This document shows, piece by piece, positions 1-10,413 of a stretch of 64,000 nucleotides of DNA (positions within the stretch are counted from its first letter, which is position 1; each line of letters starts with the position of its first letter). The translations under genes and the position numbers were made by a program. The DNA is taken from the NCBI GenBank assembly GCA_021229015.1, contig CM037777.1, positions 69,478,840 through 69,542,839 of the forward strand, written 5' to 3'. This DNA comes from Solen grandis (taxonomy: Eukaryota > Mollusca > Bivalvia > Adapedonta > Solenidae). The notes under the pieces were generated by a model. The model was not told where the DNA came from and did not search any database. It worked only from the letters and a program-made list of their open reading frames with translations.

Positions 1-88
1 AAATGAAGATGCTAGAGTGCAAACAATTGTGGACGACGGACAACAGACATTCATTGATCCTTATAGCTCATCCTGAGCACATGTGCAA
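1..88. repeat. 3' end of a dispersed bivalve-type repeat
   Basis: The window opens inside a repeat. The stretch 'gacgacggacaacagac' followed by 'tagctcatcctgagcac' resembles the tails at about 900-955 and 34120-34150. The copy is cut by the window edge. Confidence 0.55.
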
Positions 89-957
89 AAACAAGAGGGC
101 CAATATGGCCCTGAAGTCGCTAACCTGAGAAACATTGCCTTCATTGCCTGAACTACATTAGATAGTATAAATGGCAAATATGTGTGATGTTCTGATATTT
201 CATTTCCTAAAATGTAGCTCTGTCTGTCAAATATCAGCCTTAATCGAACACAACTGAGATATTGTTGTTATTATAACTGTGTATAAGTAATGCGATACTT
301 GAGTGTAAACAAATAAAAATCAGGCATTTTTTTATTCATAATTCAAGGCCCATAACTTCTGACTGAATTGGCCTACAAATGCCATAATCAAAATTGGCAA
401 AGAGAATATGGCCATAAATATTGTCATGAGGTTGGAAGATGATTGCCTAAGAAATAAAGATGTAAGCGTGCAAACAAAGTGAGATCTGTCATTTTCATAT
501 TAAAAAGGCCATACTTCCTTACCTAATAAGTCATTATCATAAATGAACTTGGCCAAAAATTCATGACTGAAACCATTTTAAATTAAAATTTGAAGATAAT
601 TGCTAAAGAATGAAGACAAAGTGAAATATGGCATGTTTCTTTATATCAAAAGGGGCATAACTCCTGACCTAAATGGCCGATATCAGCCATGATTGAACTT
701 GACCAAAGATTAAGGCCATTAACATTGTCATGAAGTTTAAAGATGATTGCTTCAGAAATAAATATGCTAGTGTAAATTAAATCTTGCATTCTTAAGGTCT
801 GCATGGATCAAGTTTATTCTAGAATTTTTGTGAAGGTCCATCCAAGGATCTTGCATGCCAAGTTTCATTAATTTCTACCCAGTGGTTTCAGAGATGACTT
901 TTAAAGCAAATTGTTGAAGACGCAATAGCTTATCTTGAGCACATTGTGCTCTAGTAA
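89..957 (+). repeat. Dispersed repeat with a ~155 bp tandem core
   Basis: It starts with 'acaagagggccaatatggcc' and 'tcgctaacctg' and ends with the hairpin-like 'gagcacattgtgctctag'. Between these, a diverged motif of the form 'gaagatgattgc...gtgcaaac' recurs near 300, 461, 612 and 765, at steps of 151-161 bp. The head and tail match the element at 33843-34150. Flank, tandem core and hairpin tail recall the molluscan 'pearl' elements, often regarded as Helitron-related and non-autonomous; that assignment is inference. No coding frame is present. Confidence 0.6.
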
Positions 958-1369
958 GTTAAATATACCAAAATTTATACACCTGGAAAAAAGTAAAGCA
1001 TCTCCTGAATTCTTTATACGTTTCATTATCAATCCTTGATACTAAAATCACAAGAAAAATGATATTAAAACTGCAGCATCAACTTCACTGAAACAAGACA
1101 TCCATTTAAGGACAGACCTGCAGATTTCATTTGCTCAATTTTTATGTTTCTTCTTAAAAATGGCAATTTTCCTTGATCAATTTTGTAATTGAATGTATCT
1201 GAATTAGCTAGTACAAAGTGCATTACATCCTACAATCTCATTACATGATGACAAGGTTTGTGGGAATCACTGATAGTTCATAATCACATGAATCTTTTAA
1301 AAATTCTTTTCCAACAACAGATATGGTAAAACTTCCTATGTAAGACTCATGATGTAAAATCAAGAGACC

Positions 1370-1885
1370 CCTGGGGCGGGGCAAATTTTGATCCGAGGGC
1401 CATGATTTGAACAAACTTGGTAGACGTCATTAAAGCACAATTAATATCTAAACTCCAGGTCTTGTGGTTTTTGAAAAGAAAAACTTTCCTAGTTTTTCTT
1501 CCATATAAGTCTTTGTAAAATCAAGTGACCTCAACGGCAGGGCCAATTTTGACCCCAGGGCCATGATTTGAATAAACTTGGAAGAGATCCACTAGACAAT
1601 GTTACACACCAAATATCTAAGCTCTAGGCCTGGCAGTTTTGAAGAAGATGATTTTCAAAGTTTGCATTTTTAAAATCTATTTTTAGCTCCTGTGACCTAC
1701 TTTTTCAACCAATCAAAATAATTTAAACAGCTTTGATAGAGGGCATCATAAGGATGATTCCTTTGAAGCCTGGTCAAAATCCATTCAGTGGATTAGGAGG
1801 AGATGTTGTTTAAAGGAAATTGTTGACGCTGGACACACAGACGCCGGACAAAAGGCGATCACAAAAGCTCATGACCTACATTTTA
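1370..1885. repeat. Dispersed repeat with ~160 bp period and 'gccggacaaaaggcg' tail
   Basis: Two related units carry 'gggccatgatttgaa.aaacttgg' at about 1396 and 1556, 160 bp apart. A tail follows with 'agacgccggacaaaaggcg' and 'aaagctcatgacc'. The same element sits in the right duplicate at about 10965-11455. No protein is encoded. Confidence 0.6.
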
Positions 1886-3602
1886 GGTTCTTGGATTATA
1901 TCCCCATAGCAGACGTTTCCTCTAGTGCTGGTGTTACCAAGGCCTAACAGAAAGTGGTAAATCAATATCAATCAAGGTTATTTGACTGTCAAACTTCGCT
2001 ACACGTGAGAATGGTATTGGAAAAGACAAGAAAATTGAGGATATGAGTTTTTGATTTTTATTCAGTTTCATACTGAGCAAGGCATGTGTCACCCAGTATC
2101 ACAATAGCTTGTTAATAGAGTAACAACGCTATAACAGTTCATACAGACATACACTCACAATTCCTGAAAATAAATCATTTGCAATCTGCTTTTGATGATG
2201 ATTTTTTTTAATGTATAGTTTATTAAATGAATTTAAAATAATATTACTTTAATGTACAATAAACTTATATCAACTTCAAAGAGTTAAACACTTGATGTGC
2301 ATAATAAGCAAGAGCTGTTGACAAAAAAAGCTTGCTTACTGATTTAAAAAAAACAAACATTCCCCCCGAAGACATAAATATTTGCGAATGAAACTTTAAA
2401 TTTAAGTTTTAAATAATAAATATTAGTTTTCATACCAAATATAAGCATTACAGTACACTTGAAATGTGTTCTATTTTGAATGTTAGAATGTTGACACTTA
2501 AACTACATATTAACCTAGCACAACACACATGCTAACATTAGGGTGACTTTACTTGTAGCACTTTATCCTTCTTACAGATTGAACAATGGAGTTTATCTCA
2601 GGGACCCGTGATTTCAGTTATTTTTGTCTCTCATTGCATTCTGAGTGATAAGCCATATTCCAGTCATTTGATCCTTACATACAGATTTCATTTTACTTTG
2701 TATATGAAAGAGGACTTTGACCAAATTAAATCGCAGTAAGCAGAGTTTTAATGAACGTAAGCCGATCAAAATCAACTGTCAAATTGCATATTAAATCTTT
2801 TTTGTTCGGCATTTGAAATTTGAACACAGAAATCCAAAATTGACCCTGGCCAAATTGTTTAAAAAAAAATTAGTTGTAATACTTATTAATGAAAACCCTG
2901 GAAGCAAGTATGGTCAGAAATAAAGCTATATGTTTGAAATAAACCTATGTTTTTCAACAGGAATGTCCCTTCTTTTCAAAAATCTAACTTTTTGCTGTCC
3001 AGTCACATGATATTTGAAAGGAATTGAATAACATGTCCTTCAAACAACATAGCATCCCATTTCTTCAATATATGAATATACTTAAATAACATCAATAAAA
3101 ACAGTGAATACTGGGTTTTACTTGTCAATATTAACTTATCACAATATGCCTGATTTCCTTGCTAGCTGCTGCACAATAACACTTCTTTGCACAGAAAAAT
3201 AACCATTAATTTTTAAATCTGATTACATGTACATGATTCAGAAAGCCAACTTGTTTAAAATAACTCCTTGTAAAATATGTAGTATATAAATATATACAAA
3301 CACTTACAAAATGTATTTAATCTATGAAAGACAAAGGAACCCAAATTTCTGATATCAATATTTACAAATTACCATAATTATGAGAAACCTCTCAAGTTTC
3401 AAACAATTAATAATTCATTTAATAAAACAGTATTATCTAACACATATAAAATACAAAACAAGCCATAACATACAAATGAAATAAAAAAATAATATGATTA
3501 TGAACACACTTATCCGTTTCGTCTTGCTTTAGGGATGAAATATGAAAAGAGAAATTAATGAAGATAAATGAAGAAGTTAAATAAGACTGAGGGTGAGCAT
3601 TA

Positions 3603-4154
3603 TCAGGTCTCTTCTTGAGTAGGAGGACTAGGTAGTTCATCCCGAGTTGGTGTGCTGGCATTAGAGCTTATCTCGAGAACTTCATCACTTATGTCTAGGA
3701 CATTCTGCGGCACTGCGCTCTTCACACACCTCAACGATGACGTCACGGTTGTGAGGACAGGTCTCTCAGGTGCGCTCGTCTTGGACGGTCCACTGTCGCT
3801 ATTGTACTAATGTGTTGAGGAGAAACCGATATTTTATGTAAATCAGACGATCCACAAACTTCTGACGCTGGATTGGCTGTCTGGACTGACTTCTCTCCAG
3901 CTTGACTGCTGTCAGTTTCCATGGGAACTGGCTCAGTGTCTTTGGCAGCAGGAATGTCCTTGGTAGCAGGTATGTCTGCCTCCTCACTAGATGTTACAAT
4001 TTCAGCATCCTTAGCCTCAGCATCCTTTGCACTTTCTGTGAAGTCCATTTTCTCCTCCTCAGAAATGTTTGCCTTGACATTCTGAGAAGCATCAGAATCT
4101 GCACTTTCAACTGCTGCCTCAACAGGTTCTTCTTTAACCTTAACTGACCCTTGA
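3603..4154 (-). pseudogene. Truncated, frameshifted copy of the SUMO-motif-rich gene's last exon
   Basis: This is the counterpart of 13046-13598 in the right duplicate. Reading on the minus strand, the frame from the duplication edge at 4154 is open through 'EEKMDFTESAKDAEAKDAE' and 'VCGSSDLHKISVSPQHIST'. A one-base deletion near 3803 ('gctattgta' against 'gctatttgta') then shifts the frame, so it ends after 'RPRRAHLRDLSSQP' at 3743. The native C-terminus survives out of frame down to 3603. Everything upstream of 4154 in the parent gene is missing, so this copy has neither its own start nor a complete exon. It is best read as a pseudogene fragment, unless the deletion is an assembly error. 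Confidence 0.75.
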
Positions 4155-5357
4155 TGGGTGGTATAACAAAATTTTGATTTTTTTCATTGAAAAATTATTT
4201 ATCTCAACATGTTTTTGAAATATGATATAGAAAATGATTATACCCAAAAATTAAAGCAAAGAAATTGAAAGGTCACCGTGGAAAATTTTTCACTATATTG
4301 TGAAAAAAGCATTGTTTTTATTTACAAATTCATCTTCATATCAAAATATCAGGTCAATACATCATACTTGACAAATCAGAAAGTGTATTTGACGTTTAGT
4401 AAATAACATTTCTAGGGGTAATTGCAACTGTGCATTACACACAAAAAACCGTCTGAAAATGTTTAAATTACCATTTATCTACTATTTTGACAGACGCAAA
4501 TTGTCCGTTACCCCACCAACTATTTTTACAATGTGGAACAAATGTAATGAAGATGGCTAATAAATACTAATATTGTCAACAATAAATTAATAACTAGAGC
4601 TATCACTAAAGGTGATGAATACCCCCCACACAGCCTTTGTTTACAATCAAGTGCCCAGCTATAGGAGGTAAGTCACATTTACTGAATTGATGAATTCAAG
4701 TGACAAATTATACAAGACTAATAAAAAAAGAATATCTTTTTATGTTCAGTGGCTGTCTTTAACAAAAAAATTCCAACATTCATCAATTCAGTAAGGGCAC
4801 CGTAAACAAATTAGTCTGAACAGTATGCAGTATGCACATGCAAAAATAAAATAAAAAATAAATAAATAAATTAAGAAATAAATAATAATAATAAAAAATA
4901 GATTTAAATGACCAGCTAATTTAAAATTGTATATGTAATAAAGTTCATCAACAGATAAATGAGATGAGGAAAACTGTAGCTAAAGAAAGTAAATTAGTTA
5001 TTGGGAAATAATGCAAAGAAAATCAGCAAAGGGCAATAACACAAAAGAAAATCAGTAAAACAAAGCATCAGTTTAAAAATAACAAACAACAGACATAACA
5101 GGGTAACTGTAAATGAATGAAAACTAAAAAAATTAAAAATATAAAATGGGAAATTAAAAAGGTTTTGCAAAGCAAAGATCACAGCCAAACACAAAGCATC
5201 AATCTCATGGATATATGTAAGCAATATTATGCATGATTAAAAAAATAAGATAAATGTTAGGGCAGAGTTTCTAAAACACTATGCTATACATGACAATTAC
5301 AATACAAACACACACAAAAAAAATAAATAAAAAAAAAAAATTTGCAAATGAAATGTA
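4155..5357. other. AT-rich interval without a gene
   Basis: No coding frame is supported. At 4594-4660 lies 'actagagctatcactaaagg' followed by 'tgatgaatacccccc', the head of a dispersed repeat that recurs in diverged form at 8299-8345 and 8957. An A/T-rich stretch of 'aaataaat' type occupies about 4838-4900, and an A-rich run precedes the transposon at about 5310-5340. Confidence 0.6.
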
Positions 5358-6289
5358 CACTGACCCAAAATGAAAACTTTACACCTGTTTTAAATATCGA
5401 TATATCAATATGCATTTCATATAGAAATTTGATGTTAGCTAATTGTGAAAGCTAAATGTATCGGTAATGTATCAGTGGAAGAAAGATTTTGAAATGTGGA
5501 CATTTTCCTTGTTTTTGTCATCAATTAAGAGGAAAGGGGTGAAACTGAAGAATACATACATGACAGAATTCCATTGCCGCTGCGTAAAGCGCAGATGACG
5601 TTGTGCCCATTGAAGTCGGATGGCTCGATGATGGCGTGTCAAAATTTGACCAGTATAAGGTCGTCGGGCGCGAATCGGGACCTGGTTTTGCCTTAAACGA
5701 TTTATGATGGTCTGAGCATGAACCCCATAACGTCGGGCAGTGACGGTTGCAGGTAAAAATCGATTACGCAAATGCGTTAACGTAATTGCGCGATCAGTAC
5801 GTTGCGTTGTTGCACGTGCGCGACCGGGCCTATGTCGATCATGGACAGATCCAGTTGCAACATACCGACTTTGTAAGTTTTGAATAGTCTGCCTAGAACA
5901 GCCAAAATGAGCTAAGACAGCTACTGCTGTTGAACCCGCCAATAACATACCAATAGCTTGGTTTCTTTCATTTTCAGAAAGGTGTGGCATTGCTAATTAT
6001 CAATAATTTTCCTTATTAAATGTGTTTTTTCAAATTTCTGGTAAAGACTGAATGAGTCTGTGCCAATAACAAATTTGTAAGTGAGCCACGTGGTGCTGTG
6101 CACGTGCAAAGTGTGAAAACAGTTAATCCGCTCTATATCGTGAAATACTCGGGGCAAACATTATTCTGTTACATAACCTTGAAGTGTGTTGATTGCCTCA
6201 TAATACTGTATAACTGTCAAAATGGAAAGTTGATTGTTAAAGAAAATATTTATGAATAAAAAGTGTAAAGTTTTCATTTTGGGTCAGTG
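5358..6289 (-). mobile_element. Internally deleted Tc1/mariner-family element with perfect TIRs
   Basis: The ends are a perfect 27 bp inverted repeat: 5358-5384 begins 'cactgacccaaaatgaaaac' and 6263-6289 is its exact complement. Both ends are flanked by TA (5356-5357 and 6290-6291), the target-site duplication of IS630/Tc1/mariner elements. At 932 bp it is shorter than a usual Tc1-like element (about 1.3-1.6 kb). It holds only the N-terminal part of a transposase, on the minus strand, so it could move only if enzyme were supplied by another copy. Confidence 0.93.
5472..5990 (-). pseudogene. Tc1-like transposase, N-terminal DNA-binding part only
   Basis: The 172-codon frame starts at ATG 5990, about 270 bp inside the right TIR. 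Residues 1-50 (MPHLSENERNQAIGMLLAGS onward) form a helix-turn-helix with 'GCSRQTIQNLQSRY'. A GRPR-like linker 'RHRPGRARATT' follows, then a second helix-turn-helix around 'RYGVHAQTIINRLRQ'. Homology continues through 'RAIRLQWAQRHLRFTQRQWN', the point just before the first catalytic Asp of the DDE domain, and stops at 'SVMY'. The remaining ~25 residues are unrelated sequence running toward the TIR. With no DDE triad the protein could bind DNA but not cut it. Confidence 0.9.
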
Positions 6290-6291
6290 TA

Positions 6292-6902
6292 ATAAGCACA
6301 AAAAAGCACAGCACAGGGGAAACTCATATTTTAACTTTGGCCTGTAACTGTGACTTTGACCACTGAGTTACAGGTCTAAGTCTTGAGCATGTTTGTCACA
6401 TACCTTCATGATGACAAACATTACATTATCAATTCACAATCCACATCATAGAAAGTAATAAACCCCATATTCTTAAACTTTAAGTGCTTCCTTGAATTTG
6501 GAGCTAAAAATCTAAAGTTCTTTATGTTGGGATCATTTCTACCAAGTTTCATAAACATTGGCCTGGTAATGTATGAGGAGAAAACGTTTACAAAAAACAT
6601 TAATGATAGACGATGCACAATTCTCAACTGGCATTGCATGATCCCAAAATATCACCATGAGCATGTATGTAGGTATTATATATGATAACAAAGCAAAACA
6701 TCACAGCAATCCATGATTTTCAATACATCAAATTTACACTCTTTCTGCTGAATAACTATGAAATCAAGCCAGTACTTTTGAACAAGATTTTTCAAATTTG
6801 TACTATATGCATACAAGAGGGCCATAATGGCCTGGGTCGCTCACCTGGTATCCTTAGGCTAACAAATACCCCATACCCAGATGAAGATTGACAGTTACTG
6901 CC
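6292..6902. other. Interval with a repeat fragment at 6812-6895
   Basis: The only recognisable item is 'acaagagggccataatggcc' and 'gggtcgctcacctgg' at 6812-6850, the head of the dispersed element seen at 89 and 33843, here truncated. The rest is AT-rich and shows no coding pattern. Confidence 0.5.
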
Positions 6903-8218
6903 TTATAAACTGTTAAGGTGGAGATACTCAGCAATGGCTGTAATTATTCTTTCAGATTTTGTTACCCTTACTTTACCATAAGACACCTCTGACAATAGCT
7001 TTCGCAGACCATCGATACCACGACATTTGTATACAACATTTAAATGTCTGAACTTAAGGCCACTTCCAGCAATCAACCTTGCAGTACCCTTGCTGATAAC
7101 TTTCTTATCAATAATTGGTTGTAATGATACAATGTTGGTTGAGATGTTACATGCATATTTATAAGACTGGACTGCTTGCTCTAAACTACATGAAATTTCT
7201 CTGGCAACAGTTTCATCCAAATGCACTGAATTTACCAATGCCTGCAGCGCAATAACATCTTCATAGGCACTGTGAGCCATGTATGTTTTGCCAAGTAAAT
7301 TTTGCACTAATGCCTCTTGCTTGTAAGATTGTAAACCAGGCTTTATTTTCCTGAACATTTTGCATGTGTCCATAAAACCATACACACATTTCTGAAGTTG
7401 AGGATATTTCCTACAGTTCATTACGGCATGTAGAAGAACTTTGAAAATGGTGAATTTGAACAGCTTAAGGAATTTAAAGGGGGACATATAATCTACTTGT
7501 TGACCTTTGTGGAACATAGATTTGCCAGCTACAGAAATACCATTCACTTCTGTTGCCTTGTTTGACATCTTCCTCTGTGAAATAACATATGAAGAGAATG
7601 TGCTCGACTCATGTACAGCAGCTAATTGGATGATGTGTGATGTACGTTCTGAAACAGACAAAATAAGATCTTGCTTCTTGCACATCTACACATGATAAAT
7701 AAATAAGTAAATGTGTAGATTTTCTTTTGGTAGCAGTAAATAATTAAGTGTATCAAGTTTACCAAACCTTACTTCTTTATGTACAAAAGGGTATATAATT
7801 TTGAAGCCTTTGAACAAGCCACATCATAGATTCCAACAAATTATGTCATATATATTTTACAATGCTGCATCCTATCAAGAAGCAACATGCAAGCAACACA
7901 GTATGCTTAGCTATTTGTTACATGTCACAAGGGACGATAATTAATGCAAACTACAGTTATATGCTTTTGCCATTTGGGACACATAGGAATGTTAAGTAAA
8001 GGCTATTGTCATATAGAACTAATGGAAAAGATGAGATTGTACCTAGTCCAGTAGTTTCCAAATCAAAATACACATTTTCTTTCCCATTTATGTCCAGACC
8101 TGTTCTACTTGGTTGTGGAAATGGTGGAGGTATGGTGGTAATGTCAACATTGTCTGTATCAATATTTGTAGCATAGGTTGGACCCTCGAGGACTTCAAGA
8201 ACTGTCTCCTTCCCATGC
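6903..8218 (-). CDS. DEDDh exonuclease-domain protein, two 3' exons (transposase-associated type)
   Basis: Two minus-strand exons join in frame: 8218-8043 and 7648-6903. The acceptors are 'ccaacttacag' before 8218 and 'ttttgtctgtttcag' before 7648; the donor after 8043 is G|gtacaa. Exon one ends in the Exo I motif 'VYFDLETTGL'. Exon two opens with 'ERTSHIIQLAAVHESSTF', the expected continuation, then 'VYGFMDTCKMF', 'GLQSYKQEALV' and the Exo III motif 'AHSAYEDVIALQAL', where the spacing of H and D fits DEDDh enzymes. The Exo II region near 'VLLHAVMNCRKYPQL' lacks the usual Asp, so catalysis is doubtful. The C-terminal 'TARLIAGSGLKFRHLNVVYK' region matches, from memory of the family, exonucleases appended to Mutator-like transposases in molluscs. 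The frame is intact to the TAG stop. Host domestication or a transposon remnant are both possible. Confidence 0.78.
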
Positions 8219-8298
8219 CTGTAAGTTGGATCAATCAATGAAAAGATTTCTAAAGAAACAATACAGCATAACTTATCATTATTATAACTGGAATTCAA

Positions 8299-8345
8299 AA
8301 CTAAAGCTATCACTACAGGTGATGAATACCCACATAGAAAATTCC
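8299..8345 (+). repeat. Head fragment of a dispersed repeat
   Basis: 'aactaaagctatcactacag' then 'gtgatgaataccc' repeats the head seen at 4594. It lies in the intron between the exonuclease exons at 8667 and 8218. Confidence 0.5.
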
Positions 8346-8666
8346 CCAAATGGTCATTAGTTATTAAAAAAACTTTTGACGCTATTAAAATTATAAATGT
8401 GTATACCTGTGCTTAGCATGACTGTAGTTAAATAAAATAAAAAAGAAAGTAATTATTGAAATCATTCCTGAAAATCATTCAACCATAACATAAGTACAAT
8501 ATACACATCTGTGCTTGCTGGTGAAACTTCATATGAATTTTGATTCAAACACATGATGTACTGCTACTTAATAAAATTAATTTAAGTACCACTATAGCAC
8601 AACTTTGTCTGTATAAGACACAAATAAATTGACAATTTTTCAAAGAAAGGCAAAACAATATTGTAC

Positions 8667-8806
8667 CGCTCCTGCTTGAGCTGAATCCGCCTTGCTTGGC
8701 TGCCCTAGTAACAGCTATTGCTTTTCTTTTTCTATGTTGTAAATCCTTTAGTATGGCCAGTTTGGATGTGTATGCTCCAGGAGAAATACCAAGTTTTTTT
8801 GTTTAC
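8667..8806 (-). pseudogene. Probable upstream exon of the same transposase-exonuclease gene
   Basis: On the minus strand, an acceptor 'cattctgttgcag' precedes 8806 and a donor G|gtacaa follows 8667. The frame between reads 'LGISPGAYTSKLAILKDLQ' and 'HRKRKAIAVTRAAKQGGF', a basic linker like that found between Mutator-like transposase and exonuclease domains. Two flaws show. The A run at 8794-8800 puts a TAA in frame just inside the acceptor; one base fewer would give 'VNKKLGISPG'. The obvious junction to 8218 is also off by one base. This is either a decayed copy or a mis-called homopolymer. No transposase catalytic exon is visible upstream, where tandem repeats begin. Confidence 0.5.
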
Positions 8807-8956
8807 CTGCAACAGAATGAAAATAGGTTTACCCAATGCAATATGTAATTTATTCTGTGATATTTTAAATAATGCAATATGTTTTTATTTTATTTATTTT
8901 TTCACATAATGATTTGTAAACTTTTTATAATGGTTAATTTTATTCCATTTATCAAC

Positions 8957-9960
8957 TAGAACTGCCATTGTAATGGCGCAAATACCCTCCGCATGTCGCT
9001 TTGTCACAGGAATGAAGTTTACAGTTCTTGTTTCAAGTTTCATCTTGATGCCTTTTATACTTTTTGAGTTACAGCCCGGACAAAAATTAAGTATGAAAAT
9101 TTACAAAGGGCAATAACTCCAAAATTATGTGACAAAGAGTTATGGTTCATGGTCACTGCACGCCCCCTCAATGAGATCTATCGACATATGAAGTTTCATC
9201 TTGATATCTTTTATACTTTTTGAGTTACAGCCCGGACAAAAATTAAGTCTGAAAATTTATAAAGGGCAATAACTCCTAAATTACAAGACAAAGAGTTATG
9301 GTTCATGATCACTGCACGCCCCTCAATGAGATCTATCTACATATGAAGTTTCATCTTGATGCCTTTTATACTTTTTGAGTTACAGCCCGGACAAAAATTA
9401 AGTCTGAAATATTTAAAGGACAATAACTCCAAAATTACGTGACAGAGAGTTATGGTTCTTGATCACTGCACTCCCCCTCAATGAGATCTATCCACATATG
9501 AAGTTTCATCTTGATGCCTTTATACTTTTTGAGTTACGGCCCGGACAAAACTTAAGTATGAAAATTTACAAAGGGCAATGACTCCAAAATTACGTGACAG
9601 AGAGTTATGGTTCTTGGTCACTGCACACCCCCTCAATGAGATCTATCTACAAATGAAGTTTCATCTTGATGCCTTTTATACTTTTTGAGTTACAGCCCGG
9701 ACAAAAATTAAGTATGAAAATTTACAAAGAGCAATAACTCCAAAATTACGCGACAGAGAGTTATGGTTCTTGGTCACTGCACTCCCCCTCAATGAGACCT
9801 ATCCACATATGAAGTTTCATCTTGATGCCTTTTATACTTTTTGAGTTACAGCCCGGACAAAAAAAACCGACAGATGGCCGTACGGCTGGACTGAGAGACG
9901 GCCAGACAGACAAGCTGAATCCAGTATACCCCCCTTACAACTTTGTTGTGCGGGGGGTAT
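8957..9960 (+). repeat. Pearl-like element with six 155 bp tandem units
   Basis: A left flank at 8957 ('aactagaactgccattgtaa') leads into units keyed by 'aagtttcatcttgat', starting at about 9035, 9191, 9346, 9501, 9656 and 9812. The step is 155-156 bp each time. Each unit holds 'tttttgagttacagcccgga' and 'caataactccaaaattac'. The right flank has 'cggccagacagacaag' and ends in 'gtataccccccttacaac', whose complement 'gcggggggtat' follows at once, forming a terminal hairpin. The near-constant unit length and low divergence suggest recent homogenisation. No coding role. Confidence 0.85.
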
Positions 9961-10059
9961 AATAAACACTGAGCATTAGCAGCCTACAAAAATATGCAGG
10001 TAGAACCAGTGAATGCATGTACATCCCAAACTGTGCTTTGTCGCTTGATGGGCACTTAT

Positions 10060-10280
10060 TTATACTATATGGGCTCTCGAATAAAAAATGTGAGCCAGAC
10101 AAATTTATAAAGGGAAGTAACTCCTAAATTCTTCAGAGAGTTATGGTCCTTGTGTAATGCACTTCTCCTCAATGAAATGTATTTACCCATGAGGTATCAT
10201 GTTCATACCTATTATAAATTTTGAGTTATACTCAGGACAAGAGTGGAATAGACAGACAGACTGACAAACAAGGGAATATA
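10060..10280 (+). repeat. Diverged single unit of the 155 bp repeat
   Basis: 'gggaagtaactcctaaattc', 'gagttatggtcctt' and 'ttttgagttatactcaggac' are a diverged version of the adjacent array unit, followed by the tail 'gacagacagactgac'. It looks like an older insertion next to the younger array. Confidence 0.6.
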
Positions 10281-10413
10281 TGTGATAATCTTTGGGGAGC
10301 TGATAATGGTTATGTTAAAATAAGGGTTCTTCTCACAATGCCTTTGATGTTTCTAGTGCATTAAGAAACAAGTACTAACAATAAAGAAATACAAACAAAA
10401 CAAACAAGAAAGC

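Larger units (their letters stand above)
823..4154 (-). repeat. Segmental duplication, left copy
   Basis: This 3.3 kb segment repeats in direct orientation at 10414-13598, near-identical over most of its length. It begins at 'aatttttgtgaaggtc' and ends at 'taactgacccttga', after which the copies diverge abruptly ('tgggtgg' here, 'gccaggtc' there). The copies differ by scattered substitutions, small indels, and about 110-150 bp near 3270-3430 that is missing or replaced in the right copy. It carries intergenic repeats, the probable 3' UTR and the last coding part of a minus-strand gene. It could be a true duplication or an unmerged haplotype, since the other copy abuts a gap. Confidence 0.9.

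Noticed and set aside
6421..6639. 72-codon minus-strand frame
   Set aside because: AT-rich intergenic sequence with no domain, splice site or repeat support.
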